Shown: one piece after another, positions 1 through 8,987 of the stretch
How positions within the stretch are numbered: position 1 is the first letter of the stretch
How the letters are laid out: every line of letters begins with the position of its first letter
NCBI GenBank assembly: GCA_963668435.2
Contig: CAXXSC010000006.1
Span: forward strand, 496,001 to 560,000
Source: G963668435 sp963668435
GTDB taxonomy: Bacteria > Latescibacterota > Latescibacteria > Latescibacterales > Latescibacteraceae
Length of the DNA stretch: 64,000 nucleotides
Direction: 5' to 3'
The notes under the pieces: generated by a model
The model's input: only the letters and a program-made list of their open reading frames with translations
The model's database searches: none
Told to the model about the DNA's origin: nothing
Made by a program: the position numbers and the translations under genes

Positions 1-349
1 AGGATTTTCTGGGCTGTTAGTATCTCTATTCATTACGATAAAATAACTCCGATTAATATATTATATTTCACCGTTATATTATTTAAACATATTTCATAGA
101 ATTAGTGAAATGTAGAGTAAGATAATATATTATCCTTAAAGATATTTGTGAAGATTCTAGGCATAATTCAATAATGATAGATTGTTCTGCTGTTGATATT
201 TACTCTATCATTCATAGTATTATTTTCACATTTCTAAGGGGTGTTTATTATGATTTAATATATTTTCTAAATTTAAATATACTTGAGTATTATTGAAGTA
301 TTACGGTGATTGCTATTATGAATGAAACACATTGTTATTATTTGTGTGA
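1..349. other. AT-rich non-coding stretch at left edge
   Basis: No convincing coding region is visible. The stretch is very AT-rich and lies just downstream of the last gene of the phosphorothioation operon. I saw no clear terminator. In described Ssp systems the restriction gene sspE often follows sspD; it is not present here, though it could lie beyond the window edge. Confidence 0.6.
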
Positions 350-1162
350 CTATAAATGACATATTGCACATCCCTCGACTTCATCCATTGAGGGAACTCT
401 ATAGCGTGGTAAACACTCTAAATCTGTAAGTGACCGACCATCAACCCAAGTGAACTTCTTGTTGTTTTGATCCTTTTCATATCTCTTTGCTTTTTCAAAT
501 AGGTCTGGATGACGTTCTTTAAGGCCTTGCCATTCACCGATTTGTTGATAAAAACAAAAATAACATCCCGAACGGGATCGCCACTCATAGTATGTCGGAA
601 GACCTAAACCGGACTCCTCAAGAATACGTTTTACATCGGTTAATTTAATACCATCGTCTTTGAATGGATAAACAGGAACGATGTTTGGACGTTCAGATAG
701 TTTGGGAGCCTTTTTCGGCTTGTAACCCTCACGGTCTTCGTCGGCTCTAATTCCAATATAGCTAAAGACTTTTTGTTCACCAACGTATTTCTCAAACGGT
801 TGTATTTTCAATATTCTTGTGCACCAACGAGTACGAGGGCTTGGCAAAAAACCGCCATAAACTTCATTTAACCAAATGTCAAAAGGATTCCTACCTGGTT
901 TTACTCTGATACTTAATGTATCTAGTGCATTAACCCGGTGCACAGGTTTTCCAATAAGTCCCTCGAGGCGTTTAATATATTCATCAGTTTCTGGTAATTC
1001 ACAGCATGTATCACAAAACACATACTCAGCAGGTATTTCAGGATAGGTTTCTTTTAAGTAAACTGCTAATGCGGCTGAATCTTTCCCTCCTGAAATACTC
1101 ACAATATGCTTTATCTCAGGCTCTTTTTTTATTGCGCCTAATGCTTCAGTTAATTCGGCCAT
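350..1162 (-). CDS. sspD: PAPS-reductase-like ATP pyrophosphatase, SspD/DndC type
   Basis: The 270-residue protein starts with the PP-loop ATP pyrophosphatase signature SGGKDS (about residues 23-28) typical of the PAPS reductase/DndC family. Cysteine pairs (FCDTCC, SGCYFC, GCAIC) could hold an iron-sulfur cluster, as in DndC. In the known pathway such an enzyme activates the DNA backbone so that sulfur from the cysteine desulfurase replaces a non-bridging oxygen. The gene overlaps the 3' end of the upstream ATPase gene by 17 bp, so they are very likely co-translated. The neighbours (cysteine desulfurase, DUF4007 protein, large P-loop ATPase) separate it from assimilatory cysH. The Ssp assignment follows from family plus gene order and was not tested by alignment. 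Confidence 0.78.
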   Translation of the reverse strand: MAELTEALGAIKKEPEIKHIVSISGGKDSAALAVYLKETYPEIPAEYVFCDTCCELPETDEYIKRLEGLIGKPVHRVNALDTLSIRVKPGRNPFDIWLNEVYGGFLPSPRTRWCTRILKIQPFEKYVGEQKVFSYIGIRADEDREGYKPKKAPKLSERPNIVPVYPFKDDGIKLTDVKRILEESGLGLPTYYEWRSRSGCYFCFYQQIGEWQGLKERHPDLFEKAKRYEKDQNNKKFTWVDGRSLTDLECLPRYRVPSMDEVEGCAICHL

Positions 1163-3779
1163 TTATTTTGCCCTTCAATATTTTTTTAATTACTTCTTTG
1201 GACCGTTTTGGACCAACCAGTTTTTCGAGTTGAGAATAAAGATCTTCAATACGTTCAGTTACTAAATTAGAAAGCCCTTCACGTATTTCATAAGTTTCAT
1301 TTGAATCGATAGTCATATTAAGCGAAGCATTTTCTACTTTATGTGTTAATTCTTGAATTTTGTTTTCAAATTCAATCGCGGTACTATCATCCCAATCCTC
1401 AGTAGACTTTCCAACTAATAAAAGTGCTATTGAATTAATAAATAATACTTCGCTGTCATATACCATTTTCATCCGAGATAAAAGACTTCGTGCAATACCA
1501 GGCAGCTTTGACGAAATAATTGAATTGGGAAAATAATTAGCCCATTGTTTAGCGATATTTTGAACGCCTGAACGTCTTGCAGATTGACTTCGTGAAACTG
1601 CATTGAAAATTGAATCGCTTGCCTTTTTAACATAAGTGTGCGATACACTCTCTAGCTCCTTTTTAAGAGGTACTAAGCGATTTTGTATTTCATCAATATG
1701 AGTATGCTCAACGCCAAATTCAGATGGCAGTTCTTTTAATAAAAATGCAACAGGATCGTTATTGATTGACTTTTGCATCAATCGCTGGAACGATTTTGCT
1801 TCATCGCTCACAGAATCTGCTGACAGAGAGGCCTTGGGTAACTGGAAGAGCCAACTTTGAATTGCGTCATAGGCTGACCGAATAAGATCTGTTTCGATAT
1901 TATATACTTGTGTTCCTTGAAAGATTTCTCGAATTATTTTGAGGTATTTTTTCTTCGAATCATTAAGTTCAACTATTTCCAATTCGTAATCATCAGGATT
2001 AATGCAAATATCTTCAATAATTGAAGGTAATATGTCAGTTATATATTCGTGTTTATGTCTTAAGGATATGGCGTTAGCGAATTTTTTCAAACCAGCAGCA
2101 AATAGTATTGGAATTAAACCCTTACGAAGTCCAATTGGAGGTTTTTGGAGTTTTTCAAGCAACAAACGTGGAGCTTTCATACCATTTTCCGAAGGAATCT
2201 CGAAAAAGTCACGGATTATTTTCCAAACTTCCCTAAGTCCAAGGTCGTTATTAAGGCTCTTAGTCTTACCTGTTACATAATCCCAATCACCAGCCGATGT
2301 CTCTTTATATAGACCTGTGTGGCATAAAATTGTACGAAACATAGATGCATCTGGGGTGGATTTTATTAAGCCCAGATCATGTGTCCCATGGCGTTCAAGA
2401 ATACCCATCACAAGCTTTTTCCTTGAATTCACAATAGTGCCACTTGGTTTGTGGCGATTAATCATTTCATTATGAATTTTGGGAGTATGTGAAAACACAT
2501 TTCTTGTTATTTGAGAAAGTTCTCGCCTCAATTCGCTGGTATTATTAATAACTAATAGATTTCTTTTGTAATACCAATATGGTCCTGTGGGGCTTGGGAT
2601 AATTAGCTTGTCGATGACATTTTGGAGATTTCCTCTTGCATCGTCCTGCATTTGATTGATTTCAGGTATTATAAAAGGATCTTCACCAATCAACTCAGAA
2701 TTGAGTCGCATATGTGATATGCACCAAACCTCTAATGCAGCCTCTTTTAATTGTAGTTGATCACGTGGTATCACAGTAATTATTTGTTGGTTATCAATAT
2801 GATTTTTTGCAATATCATGAGCTTCGCAAAGCTCTTCATTGGATTCTGCAACAAGGTATAATATTTTCCCATCGCAACCTAAAGATACATTTAAGATCGA
2901 AGCGTCTGAAGGCCGTAATTTTTCAAAGTCATTGGCTGTATAATATTCTCCAGACCAATACCTATCAACACCGAATTCGGTATTGTATTCAATTGGTTTC
3001 CAAGGCTTTGGAGATACTTCTTGATTAAGAAACTTTATTAGATCAAATGATCCACGATGACGTTCCATATCATCAGCAAGGCGACCTCGTAAATCCGCGT
3101 CAGTGCCATGCCAAACAGATACCTCTTGACTATGTTTACGGTGAAGTAACAGTTTTTTCTTAACAAGATCAGATACTATCTTTTCCCAATTAATATTTGA
3201 CGAATAACCCTGCATTGAGAAGATAAGCGCATTTTTGCCTATTCGTGAACGTTCTCCTTTAGTGCCAAGTCCCAAAAGACAAGCAGTTTTAAGTACTTTG
3301 ATATGTTCAGCTTTTCCTCCAGATTTTGAAATGGCGCTTTCGGTTTCGAGCCACTGTTTATATGTACCTCCAACAGTTACATCAACACGCATTGATTGAG
3401 AAAAATAGTCATATAATGAAGGTACATCCATATTTTCATTAACTGAATGATTAAAAAGAAAAGTGAAAAGAGTTCGTTCATTTTGAGCAATCCTTGAAGA
3501 AATACGAGGGAGGAGGTATAGCGAAGTGATATTAAACGGATAACTCTTTTGAATAATGGAAACTAGTTCATCAATGGTAAAATCAACGAAGAAACCTATA
3601 TTCTTTGATTCTCGAGCATACTTTTTAATTTCAGTTATTGATGGTATTTTCACATTACGCCGTTTAGATTCAATGATTTCGGCAATCAAACGGTATGTTT
3701 CTTTACTATCATCAACATATTGTATTGTATCAAAACGGCCTGAAATCTTCATCCATTCTGCACGCACAGAGTGAGACAT
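1146..3779 (-). pseudogene. sspC: SspC-like ATPase, C-terminal part after frameshift
   Basis: This 877-residue frame continues the P-loop ATPase encoded just upstream. The upstream frame reaches the sequence HQSILHYAKK and then, at a run of nine A on the coding strand (3779-3787), moves into an unrelated tail; this frame opens exactly there with MSHSVRAEWMKISGRF. Removing one A joins them into one protein of about 1,120 residues, in the manner of large BrxC-like defence ATPases where an EW-KI-GRF stretch follows the Walker B region. The remainder is mainly helical, with no motif I recognise. Possibilities are a real inactivating mutation, phase variation or transcript slippage at the A tract, or a sequencing error. 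It overlaps sspD by 17 bp. Confidence 0.7.
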
Positions 3780-4500
3780 TTTTTTTTGCGTAATGTAATA
3801 TACTTTGGTGTAGTGTTAATCCCAAAGTTGTTGGCAAATCAGATGATCGGGAAACATACTCAGCAATAACTTGAATATCAGAGAGTTCGGCCGCACGTCC
3901 AGAGGAAATGAGTGTCTCAAGGTGGCGGCCTGTTTCGTCCCACAAAATACATAATTGATCCAACTTAGCCTTTATGCAAACTTTCTTTAAGACACTTAAA
4001 AAGTGTATTGTTTGCTCTATATTATTCGTTTCCAATTTTTGGAGTGCTTTAACATGCCTATTGAGCTTATTTCTATGCAATGCATTTATTGTCGCTTCTT
4101 TTATTGCTTTTGGGAGATCAGCAAGGTAACCATGTAATGTAATAGCAAGTCCACGTTTGTTATTCTTTCTTCTGGAATAAAGTTGTTTTTTAAGTTCTGG
4201 ATTAACATTTTCAATCCTTTTTTCTATATCAAGAAGGGCAGGTAAAGCCTCTGGACGATTTTCAATAATATTAAGTAAATACGTTAAAGTCAGTGATTTC
4301 CCAGAACCATATGGTGCTACTACTAGAAAAGCACTATCCTTCTCATTAGCAAGCAATCCACGAAGTAGAGGTATAGTCTTAGCAGTAGGTCTGAAATGAG
4401 CTATACGTCCTGGATCATCTGCATCAAAACATAGATTAATTGAACGCAGAAATATATTGGCATCAAACAAAGGTGAATTTTCTCTCGCCATCAACTTCAA
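3730..4500 (-). pseudogene. sspC: SspC-like ATPase, N-terminal Walker domain (frameshifted)
   Basis: This frame carries the nucleotide-binding core: a Walker A motif, APYGSGKS (about residues 62-69), and a Walker B-like stretch CILWDET (about residue 180). Its start overlaps the stop of the DUF4007 gene by 4 bp, the usual sign of translational coupling. After the A9 tract the frame runs on for only 16 residues (VSLCACRMDEDFRPF and similar), which look like out-of-frame read-through. Together with the downstream frame it would make the SspC-type ATPase that works with SspB and SspD in DNA phosphorothioation. Whether active protein is made depends on what happens at the A tract. Confidence 0.7.
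3779..3787 (-). other. A9 homopolymer at the sspC frame break
   Basis: Nine T on the plus strand are nine A in the sspC coding strand. The upstream frame reads GCA AAA AAA AAT; the downstream frame begins on the ninth A. Loss of one A, or gain of two, restores one open frame. The shift needed is +1, so a standard A AAA AAA minus-one ribosomal slip would not do it; polymerase slippage, phase variation or sequence error would. Confidence 0.8.
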
Positions 4501-5375
4501 TTCTTAACCTTTCTAATCTCTTCAAAATACTTAGAAATCCAGTCAAGAGAGTTTCGATTAGGGAGTGATACGGCACGTTTTCCTGCATGGCCATGCATTT
4601 TTATTTCATCATTTTCACTCATAACATAATTCAATGTTTCAAAAAGTGATTCGCTAGTTAAAACGAATGTACGACCTGGCCCACTTGGCTCACGTACTAA
4701 TTGTTGAATGTCAATATCTATGGGAACATCATTATTGAACAACTCAGCAATACAATATCCAAAAATGCTTGGGTGAATTTCTTTTGCACGGAAATGCATT
4801 TGATAAGTTCCAGAAGTGCGAAAATAGCTCATTAGTCCTAACTCTCTGAAAGGACAATCACGAACTCCTTCTGGGTCAATATTTTCATTTGGAATGTGAC
4901 GTGCATAACTTGATAGAAGACAAGCAACATCACGATCTAGAGTTTGAAGACTTGGCACTTTTTTGTTTTTTAACTGAATATATTGTCGTAAATTTTCTAC
5001 TACTACTGGACGGTCAAAGTTTTCAAGATTAAAGTAGTTAAAAAACCAATTCCATGTGTCTGCATAAGATTTATGAGCAATTAAATTAATGTGAAGAAGC
5101 CACCAAGTACCTGTTTCTACAAAATATGGGTCTTTTTCAAATACTAATTCACCAAATGGAGTAGGCTTGATTCTACCACGGTTTTCAGAATCTTGAACAG
5201 CTAGCTTTGTTGCTTGTAACCAGTGTCGTATTGATTTTGCCATGTTCGAACCAACTCCTAAATAGTCCGCAGTAAACTCATCATACATTTTCTCTGGTTC
5301 TTTAATTAGCAGACGAAGTCCTTTGTGAAGCCAACCTTCACGAACTGAAAATGTTTCATGTCCTGAAAAACGCAT
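4497..5375 (-). CDS. sspB: DUF4007 protein, SspB-like DNA nickase candidate
   Basis: The 292-residue protein opens with FSGHETFSVREGW, the start typical of DUF4007 proteins, which occur next to phosphorothioation genes. SspB of the SspABCD system, described as a DNA-nicking protein needed for single-strand phosphorothioate insertion, is as far as I know a DUF4007 protein. No signal peptide or membrane segment is present, so it should act in the cytoplasm. The gene lies 16 bp downstream of the cysteine desulfurase and overlaps the ATPase start by 4 bp, in one tight operon. Family recognition is good; the nickase role is inferred from the described system. Confidence 0.75.
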   Translation of the reverse strand: MRFSGHETFSVREGWLHKGLRLLIKEPEKMYDEFTADYLGVGSNMAKSIRHWLQATKLAVQDSENRGRIKPTPFGELVFEKDPYFVETGTWWLLHINLIAHKSYADTWNWFFNYFNLENFDRPVVVENLRQYIQLKNKKVPSLQTLDRDVACLLSSYARHIPNENIDPEGVRDCPFRELGLMSYFRTSGTYQMHFRAKEIHPSIFGYCIAELFNNDVPIDIDIQQLVREPSGPGRTFVLTSESLFETLNYVMSENDEIKMHGHAGKRAVSLPNRNSLDWISKYFEEIRKVKN

Positions 5376-5391
5376 AATATATCCTAAAGTT

Positions 5392-6546
5392 TTATGTCTG
5401 TATTGATCTCATATATTTTGAAAGCTTGAGATAAGTGTCGGCAATTGCTTCTGCGGCAAATTCAATTTCATTTATTGTATTTAGCTCCGAAAAGCTAAAT
5501 CTAATGCTTGAAAATGCTTCATCACTCGAAAGCCCCATTGCCAACAAAACATGAGAAGGCTCAGGAATTTGTGCTGTACAAGCAGAACCTTGTGAGCAAT
5601 ATATATCTTGTGAATTTAACTGGGCCATCAAAGCTTGGCCATCAACATCTGGAAATAGTATATTTGAAGTGTTACAAACACGGGATGACATTTGGCTGTT
5701 AATAATTAATCCATTACATTTATTAAGTAGCTTCTGTTCGAATGTGTTTCTTAGATTTGAGAGAAATTGCTGAGTTTCTATTAATGTTTTATTGCGTATT
5801 TCAGCTGCTTTACCAAAACCAACAATTCCAATGAGATTTTCTGTACCAGGTCGAAGTCCACTTTCTTGTGTTCCGCCTCCAAGCATTGGATGAAGCTTAG
5901 CATCTGGATGCTTGTATAAAGCGCCAATTCCTTTTGGGGCATGGAATTTATGGCCTGTAATCGTCAAATAATCAACGGGAAGAGAGCTAATGCCAATTGG
6001 AATCTTTCCAATAGCTTGTGCTGCATCGGTATGAAAAGGAACGCCTAGTGATCTACAAAACGCACCTAACTCCTCTATTGGTTGAATTACACCTGTTTCG
6101 TTATTAACCCATTGAATGGATACTAAAGAAGTATAAGGTTTAATCATTCTTGTTGCTTTGTCAAAAAGAACAACACCATTATAGTCTACTGGAATCTCAA
6201 TTATTTTAACGCCTTTAACTTTAAGATATTCACATTTCTGTCGAATAGACTCATGCTCGATGGGCGTTGTAACAATTTCTACGGATTCTCCACTTGAAAA
6301 TAACTCCAAAATCCAATTGTTGACTTCAGTACCCCCACTTGCAAATAATATGTCATCATGGTAACAACCAATAAGTGAAGCTACTTCTTCACGTGCGGAG
6401 CAAATTAAATTTCTAGCAATGTCACCAGCATGATGTGCACTTGCAGGATTTGATGGTCCAATTTCGAGTACTTCTTTTATTTTCAAACGGACATCTTCTA
6501 ATAATGCCGTTGTTGCATTGTTGTCTAAATAGATCATTTTACTCAT
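5392..6546 (-). CDS. sspA: Cysteine desulfurase of phosphorothioation operon (SspA/DndA type)
   Basis: A 384-residue NifS/IscS-family PLP enzyme that takes sulfur from L-cysteine as a protein-bound persulfide. The start YLDNNATT is typical; the PLP lysine lies in TGHKFHAPKG and the persulfide cysteine in GSACTAQ. It is the first gene of the minus-strand operon, so its product most likely feeds sulfur to the SspD-like enzyme rather than serving general Fe-S assembly; no iscU or nifU homologue is nearby. I found no clear Shine-Dalgarno sequence before the ATG. Confidence 0.85.
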   Translation of the reverse strand: MSKMIYLDNNATTALLEDVRLKIKEVLEIGPSNPASAHHAGDIARNLICSAREEVASLIGCYHDDILFASGGTEVNNWILELFSSGESVEIVTTPIEHESIRQKCEYLKVKGVKIIEIPVDYNGVVLFDKATRMIKPYTSLVSIQWVNNETGVIQPIEELGAFCRSLGVPFHTDAAQAIGKIPIGISSLPVDYLTITGHKFHAPKGIGALYKHPDAKLHPMLGGGTQESGLRPGTENLIGIVGFGKAAEIRNKTLIETQQFLSNLRNTFEQKLLNKCNGLIINSQMSSRVCNTSNILFPDVDGQALMAQLNSQDIYCSQGSACTAQIPEPSHVLLAMGLSSDEAFSSIRFSFSELNTINEIEFAAEAIADTYLKLSKYMRSIQT

Positions 6547-6643
6547 ATCTTATTACAATTCTTCAATTTTATCTTTATTTGCCGTTCGGTTACTACTTTT
6601 TGGACAACTTCTCGTGAAAATTGACAAAACTTTGTTTAATCGA

Positions 6644-6680
6644 AAGAATTCCTCGGAGCTCTGCTCCGGGGTAGTTCATT
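6644..6680. repeat. Palindromic intergenic repeat, copy A
   Basis: Core CTCGGAGCTCTGCTCCGGGG flanked by AAGAATTC on one side and TAGTTCATT on the other. On the reverse strand it matches copies at 38367, 41026, 48058 and 48223, all intergenic. The arms form a short hairpin. Confidence 0.75.
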
Positions 6681-6682
6681 AA

Positions 6683-6710
6683 TTGACAATGACGATTTAT
6701 TGTTTATAAT
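6683..6710 (+). promoter_or_regulatory. Sigma70-type promoter, TTGACA-16-TATAAT
   Basis: Both hexamers match the consensus exactly, with a 16-bp spacer. Transcription would start near 6717, 13 bases before a tiny hydrophobic ORF and about 530 bases before the recombinase gene. Confidence 0.6.
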
Positions 6711-6729
6711 AGTATCAGGCTATGGCGAT

Positions 6730-6813
6730 ATGAAATACACCGTATTAATAGACCTTATAATATTATACTCACTTCTTCTTGTATCATCAAGTTTTTCCCT
6801 TTCTGCTTTGTAG
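6730..6813 (+). CDS. Possible 27-residue hydrophobic peptide
   Basis: The reading frame begins MKYTVLIDLIILYSLLLVSS and ends seven residues later. It is almost entirely a membrane segment or signal-peptide-like stretch and directly follows a perfect-looking promoter. There is no good Shine-Dalgarno sequence, and such a short AT-rich frame can arise by chance. It could be a membrane peptide like the toxins of type I toxin-antitoxin pairs, the start of a decayed secreted protein, or no gene at all. Confidence 0.25.
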   Translation: MKYTVLIDLIILYSLLLVSSSFSLSAL

Positions 6814-7248
6814 AAAATAATCTTTTATTTTTACAGTCATTTCGCAAATTGTTGTTGTTAACTTCTCGGCGAGTTCTATTGCAAAATATAATTCCTGTCC
6901 TTTATATATCCTTTCAAAATTATACAATATTATTGACAAATATGTATTTAAATTTTATATTGATATCAAGTTCATCTTTCATCAGATAAATGAACCTTTT
7001 TCAATAAGTTAACTGCGTTATAACACCAAGTATTTCAAGCATATTCCTCCGTTTTTTTCCACCCTGCCTATTTTTGATTTTTACGCCTTTTCCATCGGTC
7101 GATTTCTCTCTTCCCATTCTTTCCTATCAGTATGTTATCATACCGGATAACCTCCTTTTGTAATGCCATAATACCCTGATTTATCAGGGATTATACCCCC
7201 CTTACATTCTCTTCCGCATTTTTCTCATTCACTCATTTTTCCCATTTT

Positions 7249-7926
7249 ATGCCTATCTCCAAATGGTTCATCAAACTGATGAAAAGCGAACCAAATCCGA
7301 AAGCCCATAAGTTTCTCTGGGCTATTGATGAACGCAAATGTCTAAATATCAACGAAATACACATGCTGCGAACATACTGTAAAAAGGCCAGGTTGCAGGG
7401 TGTTCGACATGAAAAATTCACGCCGGTACGGAACTGGTTCATGATAGAGCTTGGCCTCAACGCCGGTCTCAGAGTGGCGGAAATGGTTTCACTTACACAC
7501 GGTGATCTCATTATCGAGGACGACCGGTCGTCTTTAACCGTTCTCGGTAAGGGCGGAAAACGGCGGGCCGTTTGGATAAACGCCGATTTCAAGAGGAAAT
7601 GCCAGCTGTACCTCGGCTACAAGAAACGTTTCGGCTACAACTTGGCCGATGACTCACACCTCTTGAACAACCTGAAAGGAGGGAAAATATCGAAACGTGC
7701 ACTGCAAAATTTTTTCAAAACCATAATGAAGAAAGCGGGACTTCCCGCGCATTTTCACATTCACTGTTTGCGGCATACTTACACGACCTTTCTGTTGTCC
7801 GCAAGCAATTTCAATTACCGCTTTGTTCAGCAGCAGCTCGGGCATGCGTCGATAAAAACCACGCAGGTTTACGCGGGAATTATCGAGTCGGAGGGAAAAA
7901 AGGCGGTAGAAAACCTGTATCGATGA
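7249..7926 (+). CDS. Tyrosine recombinase, mostly catalytic domain
   Basis: A 225-residue phage-integrase family protein that should cut and rejoin DNA through a tyrosine nucleophile. Catalytic residues are visible in order: Arg in AGLRVAE, Lys in GKGGKRR, His-x-x-Arg in HCLRH, His in LGHAS and Tyr in TTQVYAG. The catalytic domain begins about residue 35, so the usual N-terminal core-binding domain of about 100 residues is absent or very short. It sits between the phosphorothioation operon and small envelope genes and is separate from the integrase at the right boundary. No Shine-Dalgarno sequence is seen before the ATG. It may serve a smaller nested element or inversion system. Confidence 0.85.
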   Translation: MPISKWFIKLMKSEPNPKAHKFLWAIDERKCLNINEIHMLRTYCKKARLQGVRHEKFTPVRNWFMIELGLNAGLRVAEMVSLTHGDLIIEDDRSSLTVLGKGGKRRAVWINADFKRKCQLYLGYKKRFGYNLADDSHLLNNLKGGKISKRALQNFFKTIMKKAGLPAHFHIHCLRHTYTTFLLSASNFNYRFVQQQLGHASIKTTQVYAGIIESEGKKAVENLYR

Positions 7927-7947
7927 AAGGGAAAGGAGGAATGACCG

Positions 7948-8334
7948 ATGAAGAGACTTCACGCATTACTATCACTTCTGATCGTTGTCGCTCTCGTTTC
8001 AGGTTGTATTTTCGGCGATGACGACAAGGATTCGAACAGCGGTTCAAACGCCCTCATTGGCACATGGGTATATGTCAAAAACGATTCCGAAGGACATATA
8101 TATCGAACATCACTGACTTTCAACAACGACGGCACGTGTAGACGTAATTATCATTATTTAGGAAGTAATGAGACAGATGAAGGCACCTACACAGTTTCTG
8201 AAAATATTGTCGCGTTGACATTCCGTGATAATTATGAAGAATATGTCGACAAATATGTCTTTTCGATTAGCGGAAAAACATTAACCCTGAAAGATGTTTA
8301 TTCCGACTATAGCATTGAATATACAAAGAGTTAA
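7948..8334 (+). CDS. Small lipoprotein with lipocalin-like C-terminal region
   Basis: A 128-residue protein with a type II signal peptide (lipobox LVSGC) and an acidic linker rich in Asp, Ser and Asn, followed by a short beta-rich domain of the kind IGTWVY...LTFNNDGTCRR...GTYTV...LTL, which resembles lipocalin-like small lipoproteins. It should sit in the outer membrane or periplasmic leaflet. The Shine-Dalgarno AAAGGAGGAA lies about 7 bp before the ATG and a hairpin terminator follows. Function unknown. Confidence 0.8.
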   Translation: MKRLHALLSLLIVVALVSGCIFGDDDKDSNSGSNALIGTWVYVKNDSEGHIYRTSLTFNNDGTCRRNYHYLGSNETDEGTYTVSENIVALTFRDNYEEYVDKYVFSISGKTLTLKDVYSDYSIEYTKS

Positions 8335-8336
8335 AG

Positions 8337-8366
8337 CCTGACAACTTGTGGTTAGTCAGGTTTTTT
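8337..8366 (+). terminator. Rho-independent terminator
   Basis: CCTGAC and GTCAGG form a stem with a loop of about 12 bases, followed by six T. It ends transcription of the lipoprotein gene. Confidence 0.8.
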
Positions 8367-8401
8367 GTTTTCTTTAGCTTCTCTCAAAATGGAGGACGAA
8401 C

Positions 8402-8797
8402 ATGCATACTTACAACATTTTCAAGTTGTTTCTATTCGTATTTGCAGGGCTTATTCTGGCCATTGGCTGCGCAACGCTTGATTTACGTTCGGATATACTT
8501 CCCCTGAGCAGTGATTATGGAAAGCTCGAACCACGGATTCCATTCGAAGAATTTGAGTATTTCAGCGGCGAACCGGACAGGCCCTATGAAAAACTGGCCG
8601 ATATGATCGTGCAGGAAAATCCGGCTGTCATAACCTCGCATTCAGCCAAAGGGATGACTTCGTATCTCTGCAAACTTGCCTGGAAAAACGGCGCGGACGC
8701 TCTCATCAATGTAACTGTTTCGACCACGAACGCCGCAGGTAATTACGCCCGGACAAGCGCAGTCGTGAAAGGGACTGCGATCAGGTGGAAGGAGTGA
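8402..8797 (+). CDS. Small lipoprotein, possible YbjQ-like domain
   Basis: A 131-residue lipoprotein (lipobox LAIGC after a single hydrophobic segment). The second half, LAWKNGADALINVTVSTT followed by SAVVKGTAIRW, resembles the end of YbjQ/heavy-metal-binding-like domains, but the match is weak and the N-terminal half is unfamiliar. A Shine-Dalgarno sequence (GGAGG) precedes the ATG. It sits 38 bp upstream of a tiny membrane protein gene and may share its transcript. Confidence 0.75.
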   Translation: MHTYNIFKLFLFVFAGLILAIGCATLDLRSDILPLSSDYGKLEPRIPFEEFEYFSGEPDRPYEKLADMIVQENPAVITSHSAKGMTSYLCKLAWKNGADALINVTVSTTNAAGNYARTSAVVKGTAIRWKE

Positions 8798-8835
8798 TTT
8801 TTGGCTCTTTCCTCCTGGGAAGGAGGTAGCGAATA

Positions 8836-8952
8836 ATGGATTTCAATATCAATGAACTATGCAATTTGTTTTTCCATGGATTGACACACTTTTTGATCGT
8901 CGTGAGTATTTTGGGTATCCTGGTTCTTCTCGGCAAAATAATCATTTTGTAA
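8836..8952 (+). CDS. 38-residue single-span membrane peptide
   Basis: The ATG follows a strong Shine-Dalgarno sequence (GGAAGGAGGTAGC) at good spacing, supporting translation despite the small size. The peptide begins MDFNINELCNLFFHGLTHFL and continues as one hydrophobic helix ending in GKIIIL. The IS3-family element begins 2 bp after its stop codon, so the C-terminus could have been altered by the insertion. Function unknown. Confidence 0.6.
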   Translation: MDFNINELCNLFFHGLTHFLIVVSILGILVLLGKIIIL

Positions 8953-8954
8953 GT

Positions 8955-8973
8955 CGTCAGAACATTCTGGACA
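8955..8973. repeat. IS3-family terminal inverted repeat (orfB end)
   Basis: CGTCAGAACATTCTGGACA, the inverted partner of 10531-10549 with two mismatches. Confidence 0.85.
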
Positions 8974-8987
8974 CATGTAGTTAAAAA

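Larger units (their letters stand above)
6547..7248. other. 700-bp gap between Ssp operon and recombinase
   Basis: AT-rich intergenic DNA holding a palindromic repeat (6644-6680), a consensus-like plus-strand promoter (6683-6710) and a possible 27-residue hydrophobic peptide ORF (6730-6813). The remaining 430 bp up to the recombinase show no coding signal. The promoter of the leftward Ssp operon should lie here too, but I could not pick it with confidence. Confidence 0.6.

Noticed and set aside
3779..3787. Minus-one ribosomal frameshifting in sspC
   Set aside because: The join requires skipping one base (plus one) or losing one A; an A AAA AAA minus-one slip leads to the wrong frame.
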